From Pseudarthrobacter sp. PS3-L1 (lineage in GTDB: Bacteria > Actinomycetota > Actinomycetes > Actinomycetales > Micrococcaceae): DNA of 64,000 nucleotides. Below the pieces are notes generated by a model. That model ran no database searches. It had not been told where the DNA came from and saw only the letters and a list, made by a program, of their open reading frames with translations. The position numbers and the translations under genes are program-made. Below, piece after piece: positions 25,568-34,021 of the stretch (positions are counted from its first letter, which is position 1; the number at the start of each line of letters is the position of its first letter). The DNA is taken from positions 124,001 to 188,000 of the forward strand of contig NZ_JASISU010000004.1 of NCBI RefSeq assembly GCF_030063285.1, written 5' to 3'.

Positions 25568-26266
25568 CTACGCCTCGGTCAGCTCGTCTTCCTGCTGCCT
25601 AACAAGGGTGAGGCGGTAGCCCACGTTGCGGACAGTGCTGATCAGGTTTTCGTGGTCAGCACCCAGCTTGGCCCGCAGTCGTCGAACGTGAACATCCACC
25701 GTCCTGGTGCCTCCGTAGTAGTCGTAGCCCCACACCTCCGTCAGCAGTTGCGCGCGGGTGAAGACGCGGCCAGGGTGCTGGGCCAAGTATTTCAGCAGCT
25801 CGAATTCCTTGAACGTCAGGTTCAGCGGCGTGCCGTTGACCCGTGCTGTGTAGCTTGATTCATCGATCACCACGCCAGCAGCCCTGATTTCAGAAGGAGT
25901 GTCCTCTTTCTCCGGAACGGAACGGGCCATGGAGAGCCTGATGCGTGCTTCCACCTCAGCCGGGCCTGCAGAGTCAAGAACAATGTCGTCCACTGCCCAT
26001 GCCGACGAAACTGCCGCCATGCCGCCTTCGGTGAGGATCAGCACCAGTGGTGCGCTCAGGCCGGTTGCCTTGAGCAGTTGAGTCAGGGATCGCGCACCGA
26101 CCAGGTCCTTGCGGGCATCGAGGAGGACAACGTCGCATGGGTCCGTGTCAAGAAGCGCCGTGGGCTCGGCAGGGAGGATGTGGACGCGGTGGTTCAACAG
26201 CTCAAGCGCAGGCAAAACCTCAACGGATGATCCGGCGCTATTGGTCAGTAGCAGGATGTGCGACAT
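25568..26266 (-). CDS. glnR: GlnR-type orphan OmpR-family regulator
   Basis: A 232-residue regulator with an N-terminal receiver-like domain ([20 protein letters not shown] at the start, [10 protein letters not shown] around Asp 45-50) and a C-terminal winged helix ([40 protein letters not shown]). The order [27 protein letters not shown] and [18 protein letters not shown] closely matches Streptomyces GlnR, the global nitrogen regulator that works without a partner kinase. It lacks the usual acidic pocket of true response regulators. The start is ATG 26266 with GGAGG just upstream. ATG 26269 is adjacent and equally possible. It is divergent from an unknown membrane protein. Confidence 0.9.
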   Translation of the reverse strand: MSHILLLTNSAGSSVEVLPALELLNHRVHILPAEPTALLDTDPCDVVLLDARKDLVGARSLTQLLKATGLSAPLVLILTEGGMAAVSSAWAVDDIVLDSAGPAEVEARIRLSMARSVPEKEDTPSEIRAAGVVIDESSYTARVNGTPLNLTFKEFELLKYLAQHPGRVFTRAQLLTEVWGYDYYGGTRTVDVHVRRLRAKLGADHENLISTVRNVGYRLTLVRQQEDELTEA

Positions 26267-26595
26267 CATTCCTCCAGGGGCAGTTGGCGCATCGTTGGGC
26301 GTTTTCAACCGGGCTTCCACGGGCCGGCGCTGTCATCCTGCAATACGCCTGCGGAGCAGGCGAATCCCCTGAAGATCGTTGCCGAAAAAACTGGCACAGG
26401 GCCTTTACAAGCGGAACAGCTGAAGCCCCAACTATACCCAATCGGGCACTGGAACCGCCGGAACGGCACTGTTTGGCCCACTGTCGTGCGACATATGGAG
26501 GTCACATAGGGCAGGATTGAGTGCAGTAGCCGGAACCGTTTTCGGCCGGTAGCAAGCTGCCACAGTGACCAGAGCAAGGATGGGATGCAGCGAAC
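26267..26595. other. Divergent intergenic region glnR / membrane protein
   Basis: These 329 bases hold the promoters of two divergent genes. I see a GGAGG ribosome binding site for glnR at the left end and a short CCTGC-GGA-GCAGG hairpin at 26348-26360. There is no extended palindrome, coding frame or RNA gene that I can support. Confidence 0.4.
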
Positions 26596-27411
26596 GTGAG
26601 TCCAGAAGTGAAGCCCGCAGGTCCGGGGCCGGAGCCCACACGGGAAGCCGAAAGTGCCGTGCTGCCCCGTCGTTCCGTGAAATCCTGGGTTATCGGCGTC
26701 ATCGGGCTCGTGGTCCTGGCAGCCATTGTTGCAGGGGTCTACTCCTCGCCTGAGGTGCTGCTGGGCGTCATTATCGTTGCAGCGGCTGCTGCAGGTATTG
26801 GGTGGCCACACTTTTTGCGCGTTCCGGCCAAGAAGACGCTCGCCGCGGCCATCGCCCTGCCGGGGATCGCGTCGGCAATAGCTGCGTACTTGGCTCCCGC
26901 GCCCGGATACCTGAATGCGACACCTGCCTTTATGGCCCTGGGCGTGATGGCTGTTTTTATTATCCAGTTGCTCCGCGGTACTGGGCAGGCACAGCGGTTG
27001 GAATCGATACTGGGCTGCTCAGCCGGGGTGATGCTCTGCTGTTTGGGCGCCGGCTGGATTGCTGGTCATCGCTTTAACGGCGTACGGGAGATGCTGGCCG
27101 TGGCGGCGGTTAGTGCCGCTGTTGCGCTGATAGTTGGCCTGATTCGTTGGCCGGATACGATCGTCGCACCGTTGGGCATCACTATCGCGGGGCTGTCAGG
27201 TCCTCTCGCGGGCCTGATTTTTTCGGATATTGCCGTCATTCCGGCCGCCGTATTCGGTGTGGTGGTGGGCGCGGTCCTGGTCAGTTTTCGGCGGCTTGTG
27301 ACCCTCAGGGGCGGTCCACTGAGCTTTCCTGCGGCGTTGGCCATGGGGACGGCTCCGGTCTTGGCTGTTGGTTCCCTGGCTTACTTCATCGATAAACTTC
27401 TGATCTTCTGA
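26596..27411 (+). CDS. Polytopic membrane protein of unknown function, divergent from glnR
   Basis: A 271-residue protein. It has a Pro/Glu-rich polar N-terminus (1-30) and about eight hydrophobic helices (first at about 33-52, then 56-75, 82-100, 108-124, 140-157, 167-183, 190-215 and 245-265). No transport motif or catalytic residue pattern is recognised. The start is GTG 26596. Neither a good ribosome binding site nor a -10 at leaderless spacing is visible. It is followed after 17 bases by a 37-codon membrane microprotein, then a nitrobindin-like gene, suggesting one operon. Confidence 0.7.
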   Translation: MSPEVKPAGPGPEPTREAESAVLPRRSVKSWVIGVIGLVVLAAIVAGVYSSPEVLLGVIIVAAAAAGIGWPHFLRVPAKKTLAAAIALPGIASAIAAYLAPAPGYLNATPAFMALGVMAVFIIQLLRGTGQAQRLESILGCSAGVMLCCLGAGWIAGHRFNGVREMLAVAAVSAAVALIVGLIRWPDTIVAPLGITIAGLSGPLAGLIFSDIAVIPAAVFGVVVGAVLVSFRRLVTLRGGPLSFPAALAMGTAPVLAVGSLAYFIDKLLIF

Positions 27412-27428
27412 CACGTTAGGATTGCAGC

Positions 27429-27542
27429 ATGTCTGTTCTTGCCTATGAAATTTTCTTCCTCGTCCTCCTCGGGGTTGCCAGCCTTGCCATGGCCTGGTTC
27501 GCGTTCTTCGTGGTCTACCGCCTTTTCAAGGGCCAGAAGTAA
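27429..27542 (+). CDS. 37-residue single-helix membrane microprotein
   Basis: ATG 27429 to TAA 27542 encodes 37 residues: a short MSVLAYE start, one hydrophobic helix (about 8-30) and a basic end (YRLFKGQK). AGGA lies 8 bases upstream of the ATG. It sits 17 bases after the upstream membrane gene and 41 bases before the nitrobindin-like gene on the same strand. The pattern (helix, then positive tail) is that of a real small inner-membrane protein, perhaps a subunit of its neighbour. No family is recognised. Confidence 0.65.
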   Translation: MSVLAYEIFFLVLLGVASLAMAWFAFFVVYRLFKGQK

Positions 27543-27583
27543 GCTTCCCGCCTGCTGCCTGAGACCTTTCGGAGGTAATAGCT

Positions 27584-28213
27584 GTGCCCATTGAAATTCC
27601 CACGGACCTGACTCCTGAACTTGTCCCTCTTTCCTGGCTGATCGGGGAGTGGGAGGGATCGGGACGCCTGGGGAGTGGCGATGAGGATTCCGAGCATTTC
27701 CTGCAGCGTGTTTCCTTCACGCACAACGGCCTCCCATACCTGCAGTATCGCGCCGAAAGTTGGGTCACGGCCGACGACGGCACTGTCCTCCGCCCGCTCA
27801 CCGTGGAGACGGGCTTTTGGGCACTTGAGCGCAAACAGGGTGATGCAGACGGCGGTCCCGGTCTCATGCCCGCAGATATAGTGCCAGCGCTGAAGAGCGC
27901 CGAGGACGTTGAAGCACTCAGGAATGACACAGGTGGTTTTGACGTCTCGGTTTCCATCTCTCACCCGGGCGGAATCTCCGAGCTGTACTACGGCCAGATC
28001 AAGGGACCCCAGATCCAGTTGAGTACAGATATGGTGATGCGCGGAAGCCACTCCAAGGAATACACCGCTGCCACCAGGATCTTCGGCCTGGTCGATGGCA
28101 GCCTTCTCTGGCGTTGGGATGTGGCCACGGGCGGTGAAGGCACCGGAAAAGGCCTGGCAGCCCACGCCTCGGCATTCCTGAAGCGCCTGCGCTCGGACAG
28201 CGCCCCGGAATAG
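27584..28213 (+). CDS. FABP-like heme-binding protein, nitrobindin family
   Basis: A 209-residue protein with the nitrobindin beta-barrel pattern. WLIGEWEGSGRL (about 19-30) carries the GxWxGxG element, VSFTHNGLPYLQYRAESW (about 45-62) gives the next strands, and EYTAATRIFGLVDGSLLW (about 153-170) lies near the end. The histidine in AAHASAFLKRL near residue 190 is where nitrobindins place the proximal heme ligand (inference). Known relatives bind ferric heme and isomerise peroxynitrite. GTG 27584 has GGAGG 8 bases upstream. It probably shares a transcript with the microprotein and membrane gene. Confidence 0.85.
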   Translation: MPIEIPTDLTPELVPLSWLIGEWEGSGRLGSGDEDSEHFLQRVSFTHNGLPYLQYRAESWVTADDGTVLRPLTVETGFWALERKQGDADGGPGLMPADIVPALKSAEDVEALRNDTGGFDVSVSISHPGGISELYYGQIKGPQIQLSTDMVMRGSHSKEYTAATRIFGLVDGSLLWRWDVATGGEGTGKGLAAHASAFLKRLRSDSAPE

Positions 28214-28484
28214 GCGTCAGTCCCGGCACATCTGCCAGCACTCCATTGCCTGATCTGCGGCACTATCGATGAATCAATGTTCCATCGCACATCTGATCCA
28301 TCCGTCGCCCATGGCATCGACCCATAGGCATCGCCCCAGGACTGTTACTGGATAGTCCGGCCAACGCTCCCGTCAGCGAAGGGGACCCTGTCTATGGGAA
28401 TATTCCTGCGGCATGGGACGCTGGGCTAGCACCCGATATCGAGAATCCGGAATACTGCTGAGCCTTGAGGACGTTGACCCAGAT

Positions 28485-29570
28485 ATGACCTACACAAGCC
28501 CATTACTGGTGCGGCCTGGCGCTGTCCAGGGCACTGGCGCCGACTCTGGCGTGGCCTCGCACTATGGTGAACCACTGCGTGAGCAGCGCGCGCTGTCTGC
28601 GGGGACCGCCGTCGTTGATCTTTCCCAGCGCGGGGTGGTGACCGTCAGCGGCCCGGACCGGCTCAGGTGGTTGAATACCCTCTCCTCCCAGCACCTTGCT
28701 GCTCTGCCCGTCGGTGAATCAACGGAGCTGCTGTTCCTCAGCGTCCAGGGCAGGATCGAGTTTGATGCCCGGGTCGTCGACGACGGTGCCACAACGTGGT
28801 TGCTCGTGGAGGCGGCGGAAGCTGCACCACTAGCGGAGTGGCTCAACAGGATGAAGTTCATGCTGCGGGTCGACGTCGCCGACGTCTCGCCGCAGTGGGC
28901 CACAATCGGCAGCACCGCTGCCGTGCCCGACTGGGCGGACTACATCCACTGGGTGGACCCTTGGCCGGAGCTCGGCGCAGGCGGGTACGCCTATTCCACT
29001 GCCGGGATTGATGAGCACCCTGGCAGGGACCGCCCTTGGTTCGAATATCTGATTCCTGCGGAGGAGCTTGCCGCAACAGTAGGGGACCGGGCACTTGCCG
29101 GTTCGATGGCAGCCGAGGCGCTGCGGATCGCAGCCTGGCGGCCGCGCTGGGGCAGCGAAACCGACGAGCGAACCATCCCCCACGAACTGGACCTGCTTCG
29201 CACGGCTGTCCACCTGTCCAAGGGGTGCTACAAGGGCCAGGAAACCGTGGCGCGCGTCCATAATCTCGGCCATCCTCCACGTCGCCTTGTCTTCCTACAG
29301 CTCGACGGCTCCCAGCACACGATGCCACAGCCCGGAAACGAGGTCTTCGCGGGGGATCGCAAGGTGGGTACGCTCACCTCGGTGGCGCAGCACTTCGAGA
29401 TGGGTCCGGTTGCACTGGCGGTCATCAAGCGGTCTGTGGCGCCCGATTCGCTGCTGACGGTGATGGACGGCGACGAACCCTACACTGCAGTGCAGGAGAT
29501 TATCGTCGCGCCAGACGCCGGCCAGGTAGTTGGTCGGCAAACAGGTTTCCTGAAGAAGGCCCGCACGTGA
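28485..29570 (+). CDS. ygfZ: Folate-binding protein YgfZ/CAF17-like
   Basis: A 361-residue tetrahydrofolate-binding GcvT-fold protein that assists iron-sulfur cluster enzymes. The family signature KGCYKGQE (about residues 247-254) is intact, with the conserved cysteine. RGVVTVSGPDRLRWLNTL (about 45-62) and LVFLQLDGS start the other barrels. I chose ATG 28485 because MTYTSPLL begins the conserved N-terminus. The frame is open to 28413 but without a ribosome binding site, and none is strong at 28485 either. It overlaps the ankyrin gene by 4 bases (GTGA), implying coupling. Confidence 0.9.
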   Translation: MTYTSPLLVRPGAVQGTGADSGVASHYGEPLREQRALSAGTAVVDLSQRGVVTVSGPDRLRWLNTLSSQHLAALPVGESTELLFLSVQGRIEFDARVVDDGATTWLLVEAAEAAPLAEWLNRMKFMLRVDVADVSPQWATIGSTAAVPDWADYIHWVDPWPELGAGGYAYSTAGIDEHPGRDRPWFEYLIPAEELAATVGDRALAGSMAAEALRIAAWRPRWGSETDERTIPHELDLLRTAVHLSKGCYKGQETVARVHNLGHPPRRLVFLQLDGSQHTMPQPGNEVFAGDRKVGTLTSVAQHFEMGPVALAVIKRSVAPDSLLTVMDGDEPYTAVQEIIVAPDAGQVVGRQTGFLKKART

Positions 29571-29950
29571 GCACCCCGGACGCGGATGCCGTTGCGCTGG
29601 CACAGTCGCTGTTGGACGCAGCACGTGCTGGCGACAGCGGGCTCCTGGACAGCTACCTTTCTGCCGGGGCGCCCGTGGAGCTGACAGGGTCGTCAGGTGA
29701 CTCCTTGCTGATGCTCGCCGCGTACCACGGCCATGTCGGCACGGTGGACATGTTGCTGGGCCACGGTGCGGAGCCCAACACGCCCAATGACAGGGGCCAG
29801 ACACCGCTCGCCGGTGCGGTGTTCAAGGGATATACGGACGTCGCGCGGGCCCTGTTGACCGCCGGTGCAGATCCCGATGCTGGAACACCCTCCGCCCGTG
29901 CCGCAGCCACGATGTTCGAGCGTGCGGACATCCAGGCGCTCTTCTCCTGA
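29567..29950 (+). CDS. Ankyrin repeat protein
   Basis: A 127-residue cytosolic protein with about three ankyrin repeats. DSLLMLAAYHGHVGTVDMLL (about 44-63), GQTPLAGAVFKGYTDVARAL (about 76-95) and ARAAATMFERADIQALF (about 111-127) are flanked by an N-terminal helix resembling a capping repeat. Such folds bind other proteins. Start GTG 29567 overlaps the ygfZ stop, so the two products are probably made together. Confidence 0.88.
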   Translation: MSTPDADAVALAQSLLDAARAGDSGLLDSYLSAGAPVELTGSSGDSLLMLAAYHGHVGTVDMLLGHGAEPNTPNDRGQTPLAGAVFKGYTDVARALLTAGADPDAGTPSARAAATMFERADIQALFS

Positions 29951-30087
29951 CGTCACGGCGCCAGGGATTTTATCCGCATCAGGAGCCGCCAGTTTGACTC
30001 CACCCCCAGCAGCCCGTGAACGGGTTGTTCCCGGGCCCTCGGGCCAGAAGCACGACGACTCTTGAGTCCAGGAAATTAGAGGTAGTA

Positions 30088-31593
30088 GTGGAAGAGATAG
30101 AACGGCCTTGGCCGGCGCTGTGGGCGCTGGTCGTCGGTTTCTTCATGATTTTGGTGGACACCACCATCGTGTCAGTGGCAAATCCGAGCATCATGGAAGG
30201 CGTGGGCGCGGATATCAACTCCGTCATTTGGGTAACCAGCGCATACCTGCTGGCCTACGCGGTCCCCCTCCTGATCACCGGGCGCCTGGGGGATAGGTTT
30301 GGGCCCAAACGCCTGTACCTCACGGGTCTTGCGGTCTTTACTGTTGCTTCCCTGTGGTGTGGCCTGTCGGGTGACATCCACACCCTGATCACCGCCCGTG
30401 TCCTCCAAGGCCTCGGTGCTGCCCTCATGACTCCGCAGACCATGGCCGTCATCACGCGCATCTTCCCACCGAACCGTCGTGGCGCAGCCCTGGGTCTCTG
30501 GGGGGCCACCGCGGGCGTCGCCACGCTGGTGGGCCCAGTCCTGGGCGGAGTCCTGGTGGACAGTCTCGGTTGGGAATGGATTTTCTTCATCAACATTCCG
30601 GTGGGCATCGTTGGCTTCATCTTTGCGTGGCGCTTTGTGCCGTCCCTGAAACAGCATCAGCATCGCTTCGATATCCCGGGCGTCATCCTGAGCGCAGTGG
30701 GCCTTTTCCTGCTGGTTTTCGGAATCCAGGAGGGCGAAACCTACAACTGGGGCACCATCGTTGGCCCCATCTCGGTCTGGAGCCTGATCATTGCAGGGCT
30801 TGTAGTCCTTGTCGGATTTGTCCTATGGCAGCGGTTCAACAAGGGCGAGCCACTGTTGCCACTTTCACTCTTCGCCGACCGCAACTTCTCGCTGGCCAAC
30901 ATCGGTATCACCACCGTCGGCTTCACGGTAACCGCGTTTGGCTTGCCGCTGATCTTCTACTATCAGCTGGTCCGTGGCATGTCGCCCACAGAATCTGCGC
31001 TGCTTCTCATCCCCACAGCTGTCATTTCAGGCGGGCTCGCCCCGGTTGTCGGAAAGATCATTGACCGCGTGAACCCCAAATACATCACCAGCGGAGCCTT
31101 GATCCTCATGTCTGTAGGGCTTTTCTGGAACTCGGCGCTGATGCACCCGGATACGCCCATTCTCCTGTTCCTACTGCCTAGCGCCGTCCTGGGCTTGGCA
31201 AATGCCGGTATCTGGGCGCCCCTGAGCTCCACTGCAACACGTAACCTGCCTCCGCAGCAGGCCGGTGCAGGCTCTGGTGTGTACAACACCACGCGGCAGA
31301 TCGGTGCCGTGCTCGGCAGCGCCGCCATCGCGGTGCTGATCCAGTCGCGGTTGGCTGCCGAACTTCCCTCAGGTGGTCCCGGCGGAAGCGCCATGCAGTT
31401 TTCCGGGCAGCTGCCGGACGCCCTGAAAGAGGGGTTTTCCACGGCCATGGGACAGGCCATTATGCTGCCCGCCGCCGTGATTCTGCTCGGTGCTGCAGTG
31501 GCGCTGTTCTTCGCCAAGCCGCAGCCCGTCTCCTGGGATCCCACTACAGAGACAGCTGTCAAGGATCAGGAAGCTTCTGCTAGCCAAGCCTGA
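30088..31593 (+). CDS. MFS transporter, DHA2 (EmrB/QacA-like) family
   Basis: A 501-residue multidrug-type exporter with about 14 helices. Motif A is GRLGDRFGPKRLYL after helix 2, and helix 5 has the antiporter motif C region GPVLGGVLVDSLGW. VDTTIVSVANPSI in helix 1 carries the DHA2 motif D1 acid. The substrate is unknown. I chose GTG 30088 because AGAGG lies about 7 bases upstream and the product then starts MEEIERPWPALWA. The open frame to 30016 adds an unlikely Arg/Ser-rich stretch. Its 3' end overlaps the convergent acetyltransferase by 14 bases. Confidence 0.92.
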   Translation: MEEIERPWPALWALVVGFFMILVDTTIVSVANPSIMEGVGADINSVIWVTSAYLLAYAVPLLITGRLGDRFGPKRLYLTGLAVFTVASLWCGLSGDIHTLITARVLQGLGAALMTPQTMAVITRIFPPNRRGAALGLWGATAGVATLVGPVLGGVLVDSLGWEWIFFINIPVGIVGFIFAWRFVPSLKQHQHRFDIPGVILSAVGLFLLVFGIQEGETYNWGTIVGPISVWSLIIAGLVVLVGFVLWQRFNKGEPLLPLSLFADRNFSLANIGITTVGFTVTAFGLPLIFYYQLVRGMSPTESALLLIPTAVISGGLAPVVGKIIDRVNPKYITSGALILMSVGLFWNSALMHPDTPILLFLLPSAVLGLANAGIWAPLSSTATRNLPPQQAGAGSGVYNTTRQIGAVLGSAAIAVLIQSRLAAELPSGGPGGSAMQFSGQLPDALKEGFSTAMGQAIMLPAAVILLGAAVALFFAKPQPVSWDPTTETAVKDQEASASQA

Positions 31594-32296
31594 CCCGCGT
31601 GTGCACGCCGCCGGGGGTAAAGCCCAGGCGGCGGGCCAGGGCCAGTGAGCCAGCGTTGCTTACTTCCGCCCGCCATTGCAGTGTCAATCCGCTGGCCAGC
31701 GCCTCATGCGAGACAATCGCAGCGGCAGTTGCCCCCAGGCCGCGTCGTCGCAGTTCCGGATCCACCAGAACCCCAAGGTGGGCCAGCAGGCCCTCCCATT
31801 CCTGGTACGCGCCGCAGGCCAGCGGCACCCTGCCGTTTCCGGCGTCGTGCACAACTGTGAAGTACCGCTCCATGCCTGCCAGGTTGACCTCATTGACGTC
31901 ATCTGGCGGGCAGAGGCTCTCAAGCTGGACCACATCTGCTGGTGAGCTGGACACGGTGAGGTCCTCGTCGGGCTGCTCAAGGGCAAGGTCATCAGCGAAG
32001 AAAAGCGCAGCAGCACCTAGCCCGTGGCCTCCATGGGACCGCGTCAGGGACAGCATCGTGACGTGTTGGGCCAAATCCTCGTCGGAAACTCCGGCCGCTG
32101 CATCAACCGCCCACGCAGGTCCGGTGAGTGCAGAGATTCCGAAGAGGCGGACAAACTGCAATTCCTGGGCGGCATTATCGACGTGAACCAGGCGCTCATC
32201 CGGCCCTGTGGCGTCCGAGAACGCAGTATCAGGCAGGCCGAGGCGTCTGGCCCACGCTAGATGGATGATGGCGGAGGAGCCGGGGTCCAGTGTCAT
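31580..32296 (-). CDS. GNAT family N-acetyltransferase
   Basis: A 238-residue protein with a C-terminal GNAT domain (about 115-238). The LGVLVDPELRRRGLGATAAA segment holds the acetyl-CoA loop RRRGLG, followed by LQWRAEVSNAGSLALARRLG and a final strand GFTPGGVHTRVRLG. The N-terminal half (about 1-110) is a partial second fold of the same kind, as in FR47-like or MshD-like tandem GNATs. The ATG at 32296 is 6 bases after TAGGCT, with no Shine-Dalgarno. Its function is otherwise unknown. Confidence 0.82.
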   Translation of the reverse strand: MTLDPGSSAIIHLAWARRLGLPDTAFSDATGPDERLVHVDNAAQELQFVRLFGISALTGPAWAVDAAAGVSDEDLAQHVTMLSLTRSHGGHGLGAAALFFADDLALEQPDEDLTVSSSPADVVQLESLCPPDDVNEVNLAGMERYFTVVHDAGNGRVPLACGAYQEWEGLLAHLGVLVDPELRRRGLGATAAAIVSHEALASGLTLQWRAEVSNAGSLALARRLGFTPGGVHTRVRLG

Positions 32297-32302
32297 CAAC
32301 CC

Positions 32303-32308
32303 AGCCTA
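32303..32308 (-). promoter_or_regulatory. Putative -10 element, leaderless start
   Basis: Reverse-strand TAGGCT is 6 bases before the acetyltransferase ATG. Confidence 0.45.
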
Positions 32309-32327
32309 CCCATGCGGGAGCGCCGGC

Positions 32328-33353
32328 TTAGCCGAAGAGGACTGCTGCCTCGTCGTAGCGTTCCTGGGGGACTGTCTTGAGCTTGCCCAATGCAGCCTCG
32401 AACCCCACGTGTGCAATGTCCGTGCCATGCAGCGACACCATGGTGCCCCAGCGTTTTTCGACAACGGAGTCCACTGCGGCCATGCCCAACCGGGTTGCCA
32501 GGACGCGGTCAAAGGCTGACGGCACCCCACCGCGCTGGATGTGTCCCAGAATGGTGGCACGGGTTTCGATTCCGGTTCTGGCCTCGAGCTCGGGCGCCAG
32601 CTGGTCAGCGATTCCGCCGAGCCTCGGGCGGCCGAAGGTATCCAGGCCGCGCTCGGAGTGGGGGGATTCCATGTGGTCCGGAACAAAACCCTCGGCTACA
32701 ACCACCAGGGGAGCACGTCCACGAGCATGGGCTTCCTGGACCCATTCGGTGATCTGCTCGATACTGATCTTCTGCTCGGGGATCAGGATGGCGTGCGCGC
32801 CTGCTGCCATACCGGCATGCAGGGCAATCCAGCCGACATGCCGGCCCATGACTTCTGCAATCATGCAGCGGTGATGGGATTCCCCGGTGGTACGGAGCCT
32901 GTCGATCGCCTCGGTGGCAATCTGCACGGCAGTATCAAATCCGAAAGTGTAGTCGGTGGCGTCAAGATCGTTGTCCACGGTCTTGGGCACACCCACGATC
33001 TTGAGGCCAGCATCTGTCAGCCGCTTCGCAGCTGCAAGTGTTCCTTCTCCACCGATCGCGATGATCGCGTCAATGCCAAGCCTGTCCATGTGGGCCTTGA
33101 TGACCTCGGGGCCGCCGCCATTCTCGAATGGATTGGTGCGGGAAGTACCCAGGATGGTGCCGCCCTGCTTGGCAATGCCCCTGACCATGGTGCGGGGGAT
33201 CTCGATGATGTCTCCCTCGACAACACCGCGCCATCCGTCAAGAAAACCGACAAATTCGTGTCCGTGGATGGCAATGCCCTTGAGGACCGCGCCGCGGATG
33301 ACCGCGTTCAGGCCGGGGCAGTCGCCGCCGCTGGTAAGAATTCCGATTTTCAT
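32328..33353 (-). CDS. pfkA: 6-phosphofructokinase
   Basis: PfkA (341 residues) phosphorylates fructose 6-phosphate in glycolysis. It starts MKIGILTSGGDCPGLNAVIR (phosphate donor loop). Selectivity positions read GGEGTLAAAKRL (Gly where PPi enzymes have Asp) and VGVPKTVDNDL (Lys where classic ATP enzymes have Gly). This mixed Gly/Lys type is known in Actinobacteria and is usually ATP dependent. EVMGRHVGWIALHAGMAAGA (substrate contacts) and ILGHIQRGG are present. GTVDND-type catalysis is conserved as TVDND. Confidence 0.95.
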   Translation of the reverse strand: MKIGILTSGGDCPGLNAVIRGAVLKGIAIHGHEFVGFLDGWRGVVEGDIIEIPRTMVRGIAKQGGTILGTSRTNPFENGGGPEVIKAHMDRLGIDAIIAIGGEGTLAAAKRLTDAGLKIVGVPKTVDNDLDATDYTFGFDTAVQIATEAIDRLRTTGESHHRCMIAEVMGRHVGWIALHAGMAAGAHAILIPEQKISIEQITEWVQEAHARGRAPLVVVAEGFVPDHMESPHSERGLDTFGRPRLGGIADQLAPELEARTGIETRATILGHIQRGGVPSAFDRVLATRLGMAAVDSVVEKRWGTMVSLHGTDIAHVGFEAALGKLKTVPQERYDEAAVLFG

Positions 33354-33453
33354 GTCTCTGGCTCAATCCTGGTGGGAAGAATAAAGGCAGAGCGCGACGC
33401 TGAGCTCACCTAGAGTCTAGTGGCAGGTGTGGGGAAGGACACAAATGCGAAAC

Positions 33454-33485
33454 ATGGCGTGCCAGTCCGGAAGCTGGCACGCCAT
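33454..33485 (-). terminator. 12-bp perfect hairpin downstream of the pspC operon
   Basis: ATGGCGTGCCAG pairs with CTGGCACGCCAT around 8 bases. It lies 25 bases past the stop of the leftward small PspC gene. On that strand only GTTTCGCATTTG follows. On the plus strand GGGGTTTTTG follows, but no plus-strand gene is present. Confidence 0.6.
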
Positions 33486-33510
33486 GGGGTTTTTGTCGTC
33501 TTGACTGCCG

Positions 33511-33765
33511 CTACTTGCCTAGGGCCCTGCGGTCAAGGAAGCGCTGCAGGACAATTGAGTTGTTCTGATCCGGGAGGACCACCCATGCCAGCAGGTAGAA
33601 CACGACGGCCGGCCCCGGAAGCAGGCAGAAGATCAGGAAACCGATCCGGACGTAGGCCACGTCCACGCCCAGTTTGGCGGCAATACCACCAAGGACTCCG
33701 GCAAGAAGTTTCTTGGGGCCGCGGGTGAGGCCGAGGCCTCTGACAATGCTAAAGAACTTATCCAT
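33511..33765 (-). CDS. Small PspC domain membrane protein
   Basis: An 84-residue protein that is almost only a PspC domain (about 15-70). KKLLAGVLGGIAAKLGVDVA is followed by a hydrophobic stretch FLIFCLLPGPAVVFYLLAWV and LP. PspC domains act in phage-shock or envelope-stress signalling at the membrane. AAGGAAG lies 10 bases before the ATG. It is the last gene of a leftward three-gene unit with the 83-residue membrane protein and the PspC/LiaF-like protein. Confidence 0.85.
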   Translation of the reverse strand: MDKFFSIVRGLGLTRGPKKLLAGVLGGIAAKLGVDVAYVRIGFLIFCLLPGPAVVFYLLAWVVLPDQNNSIVLQRFLDRRALGK

Positions 33766-33768
33766 GGG

Positions 33769-34020
33769 TCAAGACTTCCTTGTTGGCGAGTGATTGTCAC
33801 GTTGTTTCCCGGCGATGAGTCCGCCAGTTACGAGTGCCACCCCGGCGCCGATAATAAGCCCGATCGTGACGTAGGTGCCGTTCAGGCTTAGGGGCTCGAG
33901 CGTGCCAATGATGATAATGGCAGCGAGTGCCACAATAAGGAGTCCCCAGACCATTGTGCCAACCCGGACCGGGGCCGTGGCTGGTGTGCTAGGCCCGCTT
34001 TTGGGCGCTGTTTGCTTCAC
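33769..34020 (-). CDS. Small two-helix membrane protein in the PspC operon
   Basis: An 83-residue protein with a polar Thr/Pro N-terminus (1-20), two hydrophobic helices (about 22-41 and 50-70) and a basic tail. Start GTG 34020 has AAGGAA 6 bases upstream and lies 1 base after the stop of the preceding large gene. It is followed 3 bases later by the small PspC gene. No family is recognised. Confidence 0.72.
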   Translation of the reverse strand: MKQTAPKSGPSTPATAPVRVGTMVWGLLIVALAAIIIIGTLEPLSLNGTYVTIGLIIGAGVALVTGGLIAGKQRDNHSPTRKS

Positions 34021-34021
34021 G

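Noticed and set aside
29995..30087. Upstream extension of the MFS transporter from GTG 30016
   Set aside because: No ribosome binding site. The extra residues are Arg/Ser/Thr-rich, whereas GTG 30088 has AGAGG and gives a normal MFS N-terminus.
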